64,000 bases of DNA from DASXHY01 sp035552155 (GCA_035552155.1 DASZLX010000050.1:248001-312000); one strand, 5' to 3'; shown: positions 43,244 through 52,544, numbered from the stretch's first letter. Numbers and translations are program-made. Notes: a model not told the origin generated them from the sequence alone.

Positions 43244-44578
43244 TTATTTCTTCGCGATGATTTCTGCGATCAAGCGCGGGGTTTTTGTTTTCTTGCCGGA
43301 AAGTTCAATCGCCGTTTTAAGCCGTGCGGCAGCGTAGTCGGCCTGCTGACGGTCCGCCGCATGAACTCGCGCCAGAATCCCATCACGGTCCACCCCTTCA
43401 CCGGGCTTCGCGAGTTGGTCGAGGCCGATATCGTAATTGATTGCCGAATCTTTGGTGAGCCGGCCACCGCCGAGGTCGCGCACGATTTCGCCGACGATGC
43501 GGGCATCGCAGCGCAAAACGAATCCCGACCGTGACGGTTTGACCTCGATGGTCACGGGTGCGATGTGGTCGCGAGCGAGCTTTTGATTGAAGGCTGCGAG
43601 GTCCGCGCCCTGGGCGGCGAGCATTTCATCCCATTTTTGGCGGGGCGCGCCGGAATTCAAACATTCGTCGGCAATTTTTTTTGCGGCATCCAAGGTTTTT
43701 GCTTTGCGTGTTTGAACGAGCAAATGAGCGGCGCAACTGACGACTAGTTCGCGCAAATCTTTCGGACCCTGGCCGTCAAGACATTCGACGGCCTCTTTCA
43801 CTTCCAGCCAGTTGCCCGCAGTGCGGCCCACCGGCACGTTCATGTTGGTGAGCATCGCCAGCGCCTTCACGCCGCATTCGTTACCGAGGGAGACCATCGC
43901 GCGCGCCAATTTGCGAGCCTCCGCTTTCGTGGGCATGAAGGCCGCGACGCCGAATTTTACATCGAGCACCAGCGCATCCAAATTTTCGGCCAGCTTTTTG
44001 GAAAGGATGGAAGAGACAATCAGTGAAATGCTCGGCACGGTGCCGGAAACGTCGCGCAAGGCGTATAATTTTTTATCCGCCGGGACCATGCGCTCGGTCT
44101 GGCCGCAAATCACGCAACCGACTTTCTGCACGATGTCCACGATTTGCGGTGTGGGCAGGTTGGTTTTGAAACCGGGAATGGAGTCCAGCTTGTCGAGCGT
44201 GCCGCCGGTGATGCCCAGTCCGCGACCGGAAATCATCGGCACGCGAAAGCCGAGACAAGCCAGCAGGGGCGCGAGCGGGAGCGAAACCTTGTCGCCCACG
44301 CCGCCGGTGGAATGTTTATCCACGAGCGGCCGTTTGTCCTTCGGAAATTTCAGGGTGTCGCCCGAATCGCGCATGGCAAGGGTGAGCGCGCGGGTTTCTT
44401 CGGTATTGAGCCCACGAAAATAAATGGCCATGAGCAGGGCGGCCATTTGGTATTCAGGAATTTTGCCGGCGGTGAAGTCGCGAATGAAGCTCTTAATCTG
44501 GTCCGAAGCGAGAGGTTGGCCTTCGCGTTTGGATTCGATGAGAGAGAGGAAGTTCACATGAACAGCATTTCTGATCAC
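43244..44578 (-). CDS. deoA: thymidine/pyrimidine-nucleoside phosphorylase
   Basis: Phosphorolyses pyrimidine nucleosides to base and (deoxy)ribose 1-phosphate. The 444-residue enzyme contains DKHSTGGVGDKVSLPLAPLLACLG (phosphate site, about 88-111) and SGRGLGITGGTLDKLDSIPGF, the family signature. DVKFGVAAFM appears where DVKxGxGAFM is usual, and the C-terminal PYNP domain is present. Its ATG overlaps the stop codon of the PQQ-like ORF upstream (44575-44578). It is thus the last gene in a run beginning with fabG. Confidence 0.94.
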   Translation of the reverse strand: MIRNAVHVNFLSLIESKREGQPLASDQIKSFIRDFTAGKIPEYQMAALLMAIYFRGLNTEETRALTLAMRDSGDTLKFPKDKRPLVDKHSTGGVGDKVSLPLAPLLACLGFRVPMISGRGLGITGGTLDKLDSIPGFKTNLPTPQIVDIVQKVGCVICGQTERMVPADKKLYALRDVSGTVPSISLIVSSILSKKLAENLDALVLDVKFGVAAFMPTKAEARKLARAMVSLGNECGVKALAMLTNMNVPVGRTAGNWLEVKEAVECLDGQGPKDLRELVVSCAAHLLVQTRKAKTLDAAKKIADECLNSGAPRQKWDEMLAAQGADLAAFNQKLARDHIAPVTIEVKPSRSGFVLRCDARIVGEIVRDLGGGRLTKDSAINYDIGLDQLAKPGEGVDRDGILARVHAADRQQADYAAARLKTAIELSGKKTKTPRLIAEIIAKK

Positions 44579-44922
44579 GTGGAGGCGGCACTGGCCGAAC
44601 TCGCGGCGGCGGCCTGTTGTTGATCGCGGCGGCGTTTTTCGGCGGTGATGACGGAAGCGTTTGGCGCAATGCCATCGCCGGCAATGGTAATCAGGCCCAA
44701 GCCATATCCTTTCAGCGGGTTATGCCAGCGGATGCCCCCGCCTAGCGGGTCGAGGCAGAAAATTTCGCCACGGGTGGTCGCGAAGAGGTTTTCGCCGTCG
44801 AGGATGACATTGACGAACTCCGCTCCCTTCAGCGCGGTCTCCCATACGGATTGGCCGGTCGCCGGATTGATCGCCATCACCACGCCCTTTACGCCCAGAT
44901 AAATGAGCTTCGACGGGACCAT
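44575..44922 (-). CDS. short PQQ-like beta-propeller repeat protein
   Basis: 115 residues: LIYLGVKGVVMAINPATGQSVWETALKG, then VNVILDGENLFATTRGEIFCLDPLGGGIRWHNPL. This amounts to two blades of the PQQ-type propeller (AxNPxTGxxxWxxxL), then a glycine-rich turn and an Ala/Ser-rich tail. A full propeller needs seven or eight blades, so this must oligomerise, act as a fragment or be a degenerate copy. No signal peptide is seen. It is tightly packed between fabF (5-bp gap) and deoA (4-bp overlap), so it is co-transcribed with both. Confidence 0.75.
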   Translation of the reverse strand: MVPSKLIYLGVKGVVMAINPATGQSVWETALKGAEFVNVILDGENLFATTRGEIFCLDPLGGGIRWHNPLKGYGLGLITIAGDGIAPNASVITAEKRRRDQQQAAAASSASAAST

Positions 44923-44927
44923 ATATT

Positions 44928-46187
44928 TTAACCGACAAATTTCTTCGCCGTGATCGTCGCGTTATGACCGCCGAAACCGAAGGAGTTGTTTACGATGGCG
45001 TTCACCTTAATTTGCCGCGCTGTGTTCGGCACGTAATCCAAATCGCACTCGGGGTCCGGCACTTCGTAATTGATGGTCGGCGGGATGGTGTCCGTCTGGA
45101 TGGCTTTTACGCACACGATGGTCTCCACCGCACCCGCGGCGCCAAGCATGTGGCCGGTCGCGCCCTTGGTGGAGCTGACCGCGAGCGTGCGGGCCTGGTC
45201 CCCGAAAACTGTCTTGATGGCCTGGGTCTCGGCGATGTCGCCCTGGGGAGTGGAAGTTCCGTGGGCGTTAACGTAAGTGATGTCGGTCGTGTTTAGGCCG
45301 CCGTTGCGCAAAGCCATGCGCATGCAGCGCGCAGCGCCTTCGCCGCCCGGGGAAGGCGCGGTGAGATGGTGCGCATCCGCCGTGTTACCGTAGCCGGCGA
45401 GTTCCGCATAAATTTTTGCCCCGCGCGCTTTGGCGTGCTCCAGGTCTTCGAGCACCACGACGCCGGCGCCTTCACCCATGACGAAGCCGTCGCGTTCCTT
45501 GTCGAAGGGCCGCGAGGCGCGTTTGGGATCATCATTGCGCGTGCTCATGGCGCGCATCGCGCAGAAACCGCCGATGCCGATGGGCACAATGGTCGCTTCC
45601 GCGCCGCCGGCAAACATCACCTTGGCGTCGCCCATGCGGATGGTGCGCCAGGCCTCGCCGATGGCGTGGTTGGCCGTGGCGCAGGCGGAGCAGGTGGCAA
45701 AGTTCGGTCCGCGCAAATTGAAATACATTGAGACGAGCCCGGACGCCATGTTCGAGATGAGCATGGGGATCATGAAGGGCGAGAGCCGCCCCGGGCCGCG
45801 ATCGAACAGAAGCTTTAATTGTTCGCTCGTCGTTTGCAATCCGCCGATGCCCGAGCCGATGAACGCGCCGACCTCGTCCGGATTGGTCTTGTTCAAATCG
45901 AGTCCCGAATCCTTGAGCGCCTGCCAGGCTGCGTGGACGCCGAATTGCGAGTACCGGTCCGTGCGCCGGATTTCCTTGGGTGAAGGAAAAGCGGGGAGCG
46001 GATCGAAATCCTTCACTTGCGCAGCGATCTGCGTGTCGAACGGCGTAGGGTCCCAGGAAGTGATTTTGTCCACGCCGCATTGTCCGGCAACGAGGTTGTT
46101 CCAGAAAACGTCCACGGAATTGCCCACGGGAGTCACTACACCGAGGCCGGTGATGACGACTCTGCGTTCTGTCGAGGTGCTGGCCAT
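44928..46187 (-). CDS. fabF: beta-ketoacyl-ACP synthase II
   Basis: Elongates fatty acids by condensing malonyl-ACP with acyl-ACP. The 419-residue thiolase-fold enzyme has VVITGLGVVTPVGN at the N-terminus, the catalytic Cys in FATCSACATANHAIGEA (about 160), and His residues in NAHGTSTPQGD and KGATGHMLGAAG. It ends NNSFGFGGHNATI. It is third in fabG-acpP-fabF and is separated from acpP by a hairpin with a short T-run (46193-46236). Confidence 0.97.
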   Translation of the reverse strand: MASTSTERRVVITGLGVVTPVGNSVDVFWNNLVAGQCGVDKITSWDPTPFDTQIAAQVKDFDPLPAFPSPKEIRRTDRYSQFGVHAAWQALKDSGLDLNKTNPDEVGAFIGSGIGGLQTTSEQLKLLFDRGPGRLSPFMIPMLISNMASGLVSMYFNLRGPNFATCSACATANHAIGEAWRTIRMGDAKVMFAGGAEATIVPIGIGGFCAMRAMSTRNDDPKRASRPFDKERDGFVMGEGAGVVVLEDLEHAKARGAKIYAELAGYGNTADAHHLTAPSPGGEGAARCMRMALRNGGLNTTDITYVNAHGTSTPQGDIAETQAIKTVFGDQARTLAVSSTKGATGHMLGAAGAVETIVCVKAIQTDTIPPTINYEVPDPECDLDYVPNTARQIKVNAIVNNSFGFGGHNATITAKKFVG

Positions 46188-46192
46188 AAATC

Positions 46193-46236
46193 AAAAGGGC
46201 AGCTTAAGTCCCGAACCTTCGGGATTCAAGCTGCCC
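46193..46236 (-). terminator. hairpin terminator or attenuator between acpP and fabF
   Basis: GGGCAGCTT, then TCCCGAA, CC, TTCGGGA, then AAGCTGCCC forms a long two-part stem (46197-46236). On the minus strand it is followed by TTTTGATTT just before the fabF ATG. It probably ends a share of transcripts after acpP, giving more carrier protein than FabF. Confidence 0.8.
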
Positions 46237-46251
46237 GAAAATCATACGGGG

Positions 46252-46497
46252 TTACTTACCCTGGAGGTCTTCGATGTATTTGATGACGTCGCCGACGCTT
46301 TGCAGTTTTTCGGCCTGTTCATCAGGGATTTCGTGGCCAAATTCCTCTTCCAAGGCCATGACCAACTCGACCGTATCAAGCGAATCCGCGCCCAGGTCCT
46401 CGATAAACTTTGCGTCCGGCGTGACCTGGTCGGCATTTACGCCTAATTGCTCGACGATGATGTCCTTAACTCTCTGTTCAATAGTTTTTTCAGCCAT
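46252..46497 (-). CDS. acpP: acyl carrier protein
   Basis: The 81-residue four-helix carrier for fatty-acid synthesis. The phosphopantetheine Ser is in LGADSLDTVELVMALEEEFG (about residue 38-40). The N-terminus is IEQRVKDIIVEQLGVN and the C-terminus is the acidic helix VGDVIKYIEDLQ. It lies 178 bp downstream of fabG and immediately before the fabF leader hairpin. Codon use is regular, as expected for an abundant protein. Confidence 0.97.
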   Translation of the reverse strand: MAEKTIEQRVKDIIVEQLGVNADQVTPDAKFIEDLGADSLDTVELVMALEEEFGHEIPDEQAEKLQSVGDVIKYIEDLQGK

Positions 46498-46675
46498 GAT
46501 TTACTCCGATTCTTCGTTCGTTTGCAGTGTGTCTATGCCACCATTCAAAAGGCGTCAAGTCCCGATTCAAATTTTTTTGTCCGGAACGTTCATATCGTCT
46601 TTCCCCCCGTGTCCTCGTTTCGGCAAAGAACGGGCTTGGACGAGAACGAGAACAAGGGCGACGACGAAATCCGGC

Positions 46676-47419
46676 TCACATTACCATCCCGCCATCCACG
46701 GTCAACACTTGCCCGGTCACGTAACGCGCGCCGGGGCTGGCGAGAAAAAGGGCGGCGTTGGCGATGTCTTCCGGCTGGCCGAGGCTGTTCAGCGGAATTT
46801 TTTTCAGCAATTCGGTTTTCAATTCGGCGCTCAATGCCGCCGTCATGTCCGTCTCGATGAAACCCGGCGCGAGCGCGTTGACGGTAATGCTTCGCGAACC
46901 GAGTTCCTTGGCGATGGACTGCGTGAACCCGATGAGCCCGGCTTTGCTCGCGGCGTAATTGGCCTGGCCGGCGTTGCCAATCAACCCGATGATCGAGGCG
47001 ACGTTGATGATCCGCCCCGCGCGCTGCTTGACGAAGGCGCGGGTGAATGCCTTGGTGAATAAAAACGCGCCCTTCAAATTCGTGTTGAGCACGGCATCCC
47101 AGTCCGCATCGCTCATGCGCATCAGCAAGCCGTCGCGCGTCACGCCGGCGTTGTTCACCAGGATGTCCACCTTGCCGCAATCAGCCAGGATTTTTTCGGC
47201 CGCGGTAGCCACGGCCGCCGCGTCCGAGACATCCACTGCGTGCGCCCACGCCTTGCGGCCCAGTGCGCGGACTTCGCCCGCGACTTTCTCTGAATTTTCC
47301 GCCGTGCGCGAAACGCAAACAACATCCGCGCCTTCCGCGGCAAATTTCAATGCAATCGCGCGGCCGATTCCGCGGCCCGCGCCGGTGACGACAGCGACCT
47401 GATTCTCAAGTTGTTTCAT
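46676..47419 (-). CDS. fabG: 3-oxoacyl-ACP reductase
   Basis: A short-chain dehydrogenase that reduces beta-ketoacyl-ACP with NADPH. The 247-residue product has the cofactor motif VTGAGRGIGRAIALKFA (about 11-27), NNAGVTRDGLLMRM, the catalytic Ser in INVASIIGLIGN and the catalytic Tyr-Lys in ANYAASKAGLIGF. It ends VTGQVLTVDGGMVM. It is first in the fab series; no fabH or fabD is adjacent (fabD lies 5 kb away on the same strand). Confidence 0.96.
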   Translation of the reverse strand: MKQLENQVAVVTGAGRGIGRAIALKFAAEGADVVCVSRTAENSEKVAGEVRALGRKAWAHAVDVSDAAAVATAAEKILADCGKVDILVNNAGVTRDGLLMRMSDADWDAVLNTNLKGAFLFTKAFTRAFVKQRAGRIINVASIIGLIGNAGQANYAASKAGLIGFTQSIAKELGSRSITVNALAPGFIETDMTAALSAELKTELLKKIPLNSLGQPEDIANAALFLASPGARYVTGQVLTVDGGMVM

Positions 47420-47694
47420 CCGGGCAGAGCGTGTTGCGGATTGACTGTTACGTCAAGTGCGTCTCCGTATCTTATTTATGTGGCGCGTTTCGGATTTCGC
47501 CGGTTTGTGTCAAAAAAATCGTCGTAGTGTTAGGGCGGCGTCTCAGTTTTGCTCAATGTCTCAAGAGTCGCATCATCGTGACGTCACTTTATCGAAACAG
47601 GATTCTTCTTTCGCGTGTGGCACTTGTGCTGCTTTGTGTTTGTTCGTCAGTGATGTAACAAAACCATTCAGTATTATCCAAACCGTTTGAAGTT

Positions 47695-48246
47695 ATGAAA
47701 CGTATTGTATCCACCTTGGGCCTTTTTTCATTATTTACCACGACGCTGTTGCTCGCCGAAGCAGGGAGGGCGCAAACATGCGCCTTATATCCCATCGCGT
47801 TTTCAGCCCAAACCCTCAGTAACGCCGTGCCGGGCACGATTTTTACGAACATCTGGAATGGCTCACAGCCGGGAAATTTCGGCTGGCTTTCCTGGACGGG
47901 AGATCCGGATGAGCCCACACTCATCAACAGCCTGACGCAGCCCGGTGACAGCTTTACCTATATAAATCCTGCGAATTCCAACGACCACACTCTCGTGGTG
48001 GGCGACTGGGTGGCGGGAAAACCCGGCGTTTCCAACGGCAAACATGTCCGCGCGTCGCTCGATGCGCTGGAAGGATTCCAAATCACCGTGCCGATATGGG
48101 ACCAGGCGCGGGGTCAAGGCGACAATACGGCTTATCACATCATTGGCTTCGCAAAGGTGATTCTGATTGATTATCAGTTGCCTTCCCAGAACCGGATTAC
48201 GGCGGAATTTATCGGATTCTCGGATTGCGGCGCTCCGTCGACGTAA
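47695..48246 (+). CDS. hypothetical exported protein
   Basis: A 183-residue protein with a signal peptide (MKRIVSTLGLFSLFTTTLLLAEAGRAQ). The mature part contains PGDSFTYINPANSNDHTLVVGDWVAGKPGVSN and ends ITVPIWDQARGQGDNTAYHIIGFAKVILIDYQLPSQNRITAEFIGF. That ending resembles the terminal domain of TadG-like pilus-associated proteins (a 'YHI.GFA' motif followed by a Leu/Tyr strand). I cannot assign a function. It is monocistronic with its own terminator at 48277-48310. The 275 bp upstream hold no other gene. Confidence 0.75.
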   Translation: MKRIVSTLGLFSLFTTTLLLAEAGRAQTCALYPIAFSAQTLSNAVPGTIFTNIWNGSQPGNFGWLSWTGDPDEPTLINSLTQPGDSFTYINPANSNDHTLVVGDWVAGKPGVSNGKHVRASLDALEGFQITVPIWDQARGQGDNTAYHIIGFAKVILIDYQLPSQNRITAEFIGFSDCGAPST

Positions 48247-48276
48247 GCCTAGTTGTTTTTTGGGAAAAGAGGGGAG

Positions 48277-48310
48277 AGGAGCGTCCGATAGGACGCTCCT
48301 TTTTGTTTTT
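48277..48310 (+). terminator. intrinsic terminator
   Basis: AGGAGCGTCC, GATA, GGACGCTCCT: a perfect 10-bp stem. TTTTTGTTTTT follows, 30 bp after the stop codon of the exported-protein gene. Confidence 0.93.
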
Positions 48311-48573
48311 TATAACCGGAGGGAGTGGAAAATAGATTCCTTCCCGCATGGCCGGTGCATTTGTTAGTTCATGTTTACAACCCAAGTCTCATAGAAGGAG
48401 TCTAAGATTGGCGTTTTTGGAGAGCAAAAAAGGGTGCGCAAATGCCAATAACGGGCTAACGCTTCGCTGAATCCATCCGATATAAACTATAGTAGACGTA
48501 AGGGCCTCGAAGCAGCCCGGTTGTATTAGACCGGTAATAAGTCTCCGCTTTGGCCTCGACACGTGAACTCGAA
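48311..48573. other. intergenic region before the large OB-repeat kinase
   Basis: About 260 bp. No repeat or ORF of note. AT-rich tracts (48475-48500: ATCCGATATAAACTATAGTAG) may hold the kinase promoter. A TTG at 48550 is in frame with the kinase but has no Shine-Dalgarno sequence. Confidence 0.4.
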
Positions 48574-51500
48574 ATGCGATTTTTTAGCCTACCCAGGGCC
48601 GGGAACAGCGCGACGCTTTTTTTTGCTGTCGCTGGCGTCTGGCTATTGACCTTTTGCCTTCGGGGAGAATCCACTTCGGCTGCGGGAAATGTTACCACCT
48701 TTCATCAGTTTTTCGCCCTGAGTCCGGAACAGGCCCAAAAAAACGTTCCGGTCCGAATCAAGGGGGTTATCGTTTGTTATGACCCCGCATGGGGCCAGCT
48801 CTATCTTCAGGACGGCGCTGAAACCGGGTACCTCAATCCCCAGCTTTTTCAAACCAATCTGGAAGCGGGTCAGGCCGTTGAACTGACCGGTTCCACCACG
48901 GTGACGCAAGGAAGCGTGACGTTCACGAATCTTCACCTGGAAGTTTTGGACCATGGTGGGCTGCCGGAAGGCAAGCATCTGGAGCTGGCAAAATTAGGCG
49001 CCGACTTCGGCCAATGGATTCAAACCAGCGGGCGCGTTCGCGTGGCGGAAACCAGTTCGGGGCGGCTTTGCCTGGTTCTGCATGATAAAGGACAGGCTTG
49101 CCTTGCGTATGTGATGGGTTTGCCTTCGACCAATAATTTTAAAGGGTTGCTTGGATGCGACGTTCGGGTTCAAGGAATCAATGCGAGTAAAAGTGCCGGA
49201 GGAGCCCTGCAGGCTTCAATTTTCGTGCCCGGAATAAACGCGGTGACCGTGATAGAACGGCCGGACGCCAAATCAGGGGAGGTGCCGGTGACGTCCATCG
49301 ATGCGATGTTAAGTCGGGAATTGGGTGGTTGGACCAACGAGCCGGTGCATTTGAATGGCGTGCTGGTTTCCTATGAGCCAGGGGAATCTTTAGTGCTCCG
49401 GGATTCCACGGGGTTGATTCATGCGGACGTGATTCAAAAGACTGAAGCCCTGGTCGATCAACGCGTGGACCTGTGGGGATACGTAACCGTTTTGCCCGGC
49501 GAGACCATCTTGCGCGATGCCTACTTTGAGCCGACGCTTTTGCCAGCTGCGGTGATTACCCCGACTGCGGCGATGGGATTTCCGAATGGGCAAACTAATA
49601 ATCGGGCGGAGATAACCCGCTACTCACAGATTGCCGCCATACGTCCGGAGGAGGCTGCCCAGGGTTTTCCAGTGAGATTGAGAGGAGTGATCACTTACGC
49701 CGACCCTGATTGGCACAATTGTTTCATTCAGTCACGAGGCGGGGCCATCTATGTGGAAACGAGCCAGAACGATATCGCGGCAGGCCAGTGGGTGGAAGTA
49801 ACCGGCCAAACCAGCCCGGGCGGATTTGCTCCGGAAGTGCTCAATGCGACGGTCCGCACATTGTCCGCCACAAATTTGCCGATACCGATCAAAACCGACC
49901 TGGAAGAACTGGCGGATGGGCATTTGGATTCTCATTGGGTGCAATTGGAAGGCGTGGTGAGGGGAGTGACGGAGCAATGGAGACATGAAACTTTATACCT
50001 GACGACTCCCAAAGGGCGGTTTAAAGCGGTGGTGCTCAAGCCAGACGGCCAACCGCCATCCGTGAACCTGATTGACGCCCTCGTGAGCGTGCGCGGCGCC
50101 TGCACTTCCCAAATGAACGCCCGCGGCCAGTTGACGGGTATCAGTTTGCGGGTTCCGGATCTCAAACAAATACAAATCCTGGAAGCTGTGCCTGCCGATC
50201 CGTTCTCGATCCCGGCCACCGCCATTCGTTCGGTCGGCACGTTTGACCCGATTCGATTGGCCGGGCGTCGAGTGAAAGTCAGTGGCTGCGTGACGCTGGT
50301 GGTTGCCGGACAAAAGTTCTATGTCCAGGATGATTCGGGCGGCATTCAAGTGAATAGCTTTGAGACCAAGGCTCTTCAGGTTGGAGATCGCGTGGATGTT
50401 TTAGGGTTTCCAGCAATGGGAGATTTTTCGCCTTGCCTGGAGGAAGCGACATTTCAGCGTGTTGGCCGGACCGTGTTGCCGAAGCCACAGATTACGACTG
50501 CTGAAGAAATGCTCCTGCAGGGGACCAATGACGCTGTGCTGGTGCGAGTCAAAGCGCACCTCATCCAAAACGTGCCGCATTCTGCGCATCCGAAACTGGT
50601 GCTTCAGTCCGGGCCGGTTATTTTCAGCGCGACGTTAACAGCGCCGCCGGCAGATCATAAGGTTAAATCGTTGCCGGTCGGCAGCTTGCTTGAATTAACG
50701 GGCGTGGCTTCGATTCAAGGAGGGGAAAATCACGAGCCGGAATCATTTCGTTTGCTCGTTTCAGGCCCCAGTGATCTGGCACTACTGGGTACTCCGCCCT
50801 GGTGGACAATCCAACACACGTTGATGCTCCTGGGAGGGTTGGCTCTGGGGACGCTTTTGGCCTGGGGCTGGATTCATTCATTGCGCCGCCAGGTCCAGGC
50901 GCAAACCGAAGTTATACGAAAGAAACAAGAGGAGTTGATGACCGTTTCCCGCCAGGCCGGGCGGGCCGAAGTAGCAACGGCCGTGCTGCATAACGTCGGC
51001 AACGTTCTCAATAGCGTCAATGTTTCTGCAGCACTGGCGCGGGACACATTGAGGGAGTCCAGAAGCCACAAGGTTTCGCTCACGGCGGCCCTGCTGAAAC
51101 GACATGCCGGGGATTTGAGTAATTTTCTCACTCAAGACCCGAATGGCCGCCATTTGCCGGAATACCTGGATAAATTGGGCGAACACCTGGTTGAGGAAAA
51201 ACAAACGGCGTTGCAGGAACTGAATTCCCTCACCAAGCACATCCAACATATCAACGATATCGTGGCCATGCAGCAAACCTACGCGAAGGTGGGGGGGTTG
51301 ACCGAAAAAATAAAAGTCAGTGAGCTGGTAGAAGATACGATTCGGATGAATTTGAGCTCACTGGAGCGTCATGGCATCAAGATATTGCGGGCGTATGATG
51401 AGGCCGGCGGGCTGGAAATTACCGTGGAGAAGCACAAGGCATTGCAGATTTTGAACAACCTTATCAGCAACGCCAAACACGCATGCGTGGAGTCGGGCCG

Positions 51501-51771
51501 TCCGGAAAAACGCGTCGCCATTCACATTGTTAATGGAGATGGCCGAGTGCGCATAGCGTGCACGGACAATGGGGTCGGGATTTCCAGCGAAAACCTGACG
51601 CGTATTTTCAACCATGGTTTTACCACTCGCAAGACAGGCCACGGTTTTGGCCTGCACAGTGCCGCTCTCGCCGCTCAGGAAATGGGAGGAACCTTGAGAG
51701 CAGAAAGCGAGGGTGTCGGCAAAGGCTCAGCCTTTACGCTCGAACTACCCCGGACACAAAAAAGGTCGTAA
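48574..51771 (+). CDS. large histidine kinase with multiple tandem periplasmic OB-like modules
   Basis: 1065 residues from ATG 48574. Signal or TM about 10-30, then roughly 710 periplasmic residues containing at least five OB-like units. Clear openings are LSPEQAQKNVPVRIKGVIV, IRPEEAAQGFPVRLRGVIT and VKVSGCVTLVVAGQKFYVQD; the inner motif is D.AWGQLYLQD or DPDWHNCFIQ. TM2 is at about 748-770, followed by a coiled coil. The H-box is EVATAVLHNVGNVLNSVNV, a noncanonical class, and HATPase has DNGVGIS and HGFGLHSAALAAQEMGG. Its sensor is homologous to that of 23404-25701, but the kinase core is of another class. No receiver gene is adjacent. Confidence 0.92.
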   Translation: MRFFSLPRAGNSATLFFAVAGVWLLTFCLRGESTSAAGNVTTFHQFFALSPEQAQKNVPVRIKGVIVCYDPAWGQLYLQDGAETGYLNPQLFQTNLEAGQAVELTGSTTVTQGSVTFTNLHLEVLDHGGLPEGKHLELAKLGADFGQWIQTSGRVRVAETSSGRLCLVLHDKGQACLAYVMGLPSTNNFKGLLGCDVRVQGINASKSAGGALQASIFVPGINAVTVIERPDAKSGEVPVTSIDAMLSRELGGWTNEPVHLNGVLVSYEPGESLVLRDSTGLIHADVIQKTEALVDQRVDLWGYVTVLPGETILRDAYFEPTLLPAAVITPTAAMGFPNGQTNNRAEITRYSQIAAIRPEEAAQGFPVRLRGVITYADPDWHNCFIQSRGGAIYVETSQNDIAAGQWVEVTGQTSPGGFAPEVLNATVRTLSATNLPIPIKTDLEELADGHLDSHWVQLEGVVRGVTEQWRHETLYLTTPKGRFKAVVLKPDGQPPSVNLIDALVSVRGACTSQMNARGQLTGISLRVPDLKQIQILEAVPADPFSIPATAIRSVGTFDPIRLAGRRVKVSGCVTLVVAGQKFYVQDDSGGIQVNSFETKALQVGDRVDVLGFPAMGDFSPCLEEATFQRVGRTVLPKPQITTAEEMLLQGTNDAVLVRVKAHLIQNVPHSAHPKLVLQSGPVIFSATLTAPPADHKVKSLPVGSLLELTGVASIQGGENHEPESFRLLVSGPSDLALLGTPPWWTIQHTLMLLGGLALGTLLAWGWIHSLRRQVQAQTEVIRKKQEELMTVSRQAGRAEVATAVLHNVGNVLNSVNVSAALARDTLRESRSHKVSLTAALLKRHAGDLSNFLTQDPNGRHLPEYLDKLGEHLVEEKQTALQELNSLTKHIQHINDIVAMQQTYAKVGGLTEKIKVSELVEDTIRMNLSSLERHGIKILRAYDEAGGLEITVEKHKALQILNNLISNAKHACVESGRPEKRVAIHIVNGDGRVRIACTDNGVGISSENLTRIFNHGFTTRKTGHGFGLHSAALAAQEMGGTLRAESEGVGKGSAFTLELPRTQKRS

Positions 51772-51950
51772 GGCTTGGGATTCCTTTCAGCCGGTTGTCT
51801 TTTTGAATTTCTGCAAAACGGCGTCGTCGCCGCCGCTGGCTAGCGTAAATACTTACCCATCAGATTTTTATGGTATCGCTTTTAAGGCGATTTGTTTGGG
51901 TGATTAATGCGGAAATTGGCGTCCCGGCTGCTGTAATTGAGGAGGCGGCT

Positions 51951-52544
51951 ATGAAAACACAAAATCACTTTAACCGTAGAGGGCTCGATCTGGACACTCC
52001 CTGTTATTGGGTGATCGATCGTGTGGAGTATCCGGTGCTTTTTTTCAAACATCTTTCGAAGTTATTGCCACCGGGTTCCATTCTCTATTTTGAAGGCGGA
52101 AAAATCGCTCCGGCCGCAGCTGAGTTGTACGCGATGCACCGTTCGGAGTTCTGGACGGAGGTGGTTCAGGAAACTGTCATGCCCTTGCCGCAAACGTATC
52201 ATTGCAAAGTATCGGATGAATTGCTCAAGAGCCTGGGGGAAATGGCGGCGGGCCGCCCGGCGGCGGATTTGTTCAACTATCTGAAGGCCTATCGTGAGGC
52301 GAAGCTTCTGTTTGCGTGGAACGACGCGTATGAAGGAGAGTTCTATATCTCGGACCACGTGCCCGAGAATTCGGTGGAGCGCTTTTGCCAGGCCCTGGGC
52401 ATTTCCTGTCGTCGCGAAAAAACGACGCCGTCAAAGCCGGAAATGATCGAGAGAGTTTCTCTCAAATCGGATCAGTTGGAAGACGAAGAAGTGGCGAACA
52501 GTTCGTGGTATCAGCGGGCGTGGACGTGGTTGACGCAGAAGTAG
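51951..52544 (+). CDS. hypothetical protein
   Basis: A 197-residue soluble protein starting MKTQNHFNRRGLDLDTPCYW at ATG 51951, preceded by GGAGG. It contains WVIDRVEYPVLFFKHLSKLLPPGSILYFEGGKIAPAAAEL, an alpha/beta-looking segment. It ends with a charged tail and WYQRAWTWLTQK. I recognise no family or catalytic motif. It follows the large kinase by 180 bp on the same strand but has no evident functional link. Confidence 0.7.
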   Translation: MKTQNHFNRRGLDLDTPCYWVIDRVEYPVLFFKHLSKLLPPGSILYFEGGKIAPAAAELYAMHRSEFWTEVVQETVMPLPQTYHCKVSDELLKSLGEMAAGRPAADLFNYLKAYREAKLLFAWNDAYEGEFYISDHVPENSVERFCQALGISCRREKTTPSKPEMIERVSLKSDQLEDEEVANSSWYQRAWTWLTQK

